Source: Massilia mucilaginosa (GTDB taxonomy: Bacteria; Pseudomonadota; Gammaproteobacteria; Burkholderiales; Burkholderiaceae_D). Taken from it: a DNA stretch of 64,000 nucleotides. A program made the translations under genes and the position numbers. Location of the stretch: NCBI RefSeq assembly GCF_011682145.1, contig NZ_WHJH01000016.1, forward strand, positions 1 to 64,000, given 5' to 3'. Positions 63,510-64,000 of the stretch are shown piece after piece; position 1 is the first letter of the stretch; each line of letters begins with the position of its first letter. The notes beneath the pieces are model-generated. The model was not told the DNA's origin. It made no database searches and saw nothing but the letters and a program-made list of their open reading frames with translations.

Positions 63510-64000
63510 TCAGCAATCGTGAAGAATCAGTTGGCCCGCCCGGCGGGTCCAGCGGCCCTGCGTGGCCGGCCGCGCGTGCACATGCGGCAGCAGGCCCGGT
63601 GCGTACTGGCGCGCGGCCGCTTGCACGGCGGCGCGCGCGGACTGCGGCGTCGCGCTGCCGGCATTGCCCGCGTGGCGCGCGGCTTCGTCGGCCAGGCGCA
63701 CCAGCTGGCGCGCCAGGACGAATTCCTTGTCTTCGGCGCTCAGGCCTTCGAGTTCGAGGCCGAACATGCGCGCACCGAGGTTGATGCTCACCGTCTTTGC
63801 GCTGGCGCCGGACACAGGGCGGCGCTGCGGAGACAGGATCGGCCGCACGGCGCGCAGCAGTTCGGTGACCAGCAAGGGCCCCATCGGCGAACGGGCCACG
63901 CGCGCACCGAGCACGCCGGCGCCGGCAATCGCCCGGCCCAGCACGCGCCTCAGGTCGGCCGGTTCGGCCGCTTCGAGCAGTTCGGCGGCCAGCGCCAGGT
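63510..64000 (-). CDS. Gly-rich-core family protein, copy 3 (partial)
   Basis: Third member of the family, continuing beyond the right edge (5' end missing). Visible part: LALAAELLEAAEPADLRRVL, ARSPMGPLLVTELLRAV, LARQLVRLADEAARHAG, AARQYAPGLLPHVHARP, and a tail GRWTRRAGQLILHDC with a terminal Cys. The Gly-rich core is much reduced compared with copies 1 and 2. Confidence 0.6.
   Translation of the reverse strand, partial: LALAAELLEAAEPADLRRVLGRAIAGAGVLGARVARSPMGPLLVTELLRAVRPILSPQRRPVSGASAKTVSINLGARMFGLELEGLSAEDKEFVLARQLVRLADEAARHAGNAGSATPQSARAAVQAAARQYAPGLLPHVHARPATQGRWTRRAGQLILHDC

Overview
The window is GC-rich chromosomal DNA from a betaproteobacterium, most likely Oxalobacteraceae of the Massilia/Duganella/Telluria type. 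The evidence is the tpiA-secG-tRNA-Leu(GAG)-nuoA-to-N order, with a DUF2818 and a Nudix gene after nuoN, together with a phasin, a PEP-CTERM exported protein and many paired secreted hydrolases. This placement is inferred from gene content and order; no search was run.

Layout. 0.2-7.1 kb: ribA, a secreted trypsin-like protease coupled to an FHA membrane protein, a YdeI/OmdA protein, a LytS/LytR-type two-component pair and a membrane acyltransferase. 7.2-15.6 kb: a phasin with a perfect FNR-type palindrome upstream, a truncated TnsB-like transposase, a voltage-gated K+ channel, two small oxidoreductases, a subtilase, a LysR regulator and an orphan 150-residue protein. 15.8-22 kb: a marR-MFS operon, a PaaI thioesterase, an orphan curlin-like secreted protein, ispF-ispD, a secreted HEMRH protein and a Nudix hydrolase. 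22.0-37.1 kb: DUF2818 and the complete 14-gene nuo operon for respiratory complex I, on the minus strand. 37.2-39.8 kb: tRNA-Leu, secG, tpiA and a quinone oxidoreductase. 40-53.1 kb: Sel1-repeat and DUF2807 proteins, a GMC oxidoreductase, a soluble chemoreceptor-like fragment, a PEP-CTERM protein, an M16 peptidase pair (one catalytic, one not), a secreted propeller-like protein, three small lipoprotein genes and a sigma-54 activator.

53.15-64.0 kb is the most unusual part: twelve genes, all on the minus strand, with small gaps or overlaps, continuing past the right edge. They encode three members of a family of proteins with an acidic N-terminus, a glycine-rich hydrophobic core and a basic/aromatic C-terminal tail; a HExxH gluzincin-like protein; a large protein with an N-terminal carboxypeptidase-regulatory-like domain; a PLP-dependent alpha-oxoamine-synthase-like enzyme; a GIY-YIG-like protein; an amidohydrolase; a 192-residue protein made of 25 near-identical HHPSLAx units; an unknown protein; a SagB-type flavin oxidase; and a GNAT acetyltransferase. 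This resembles an undescribed peptide-modification or secreted-effector locus. The assignment is inference from gene content, and no YcaO cyclodehydratase or dedicated transporter lies inside the window.

Most long open frames opposite the GC-rich genes are codon-bias shadows and are not annotated.
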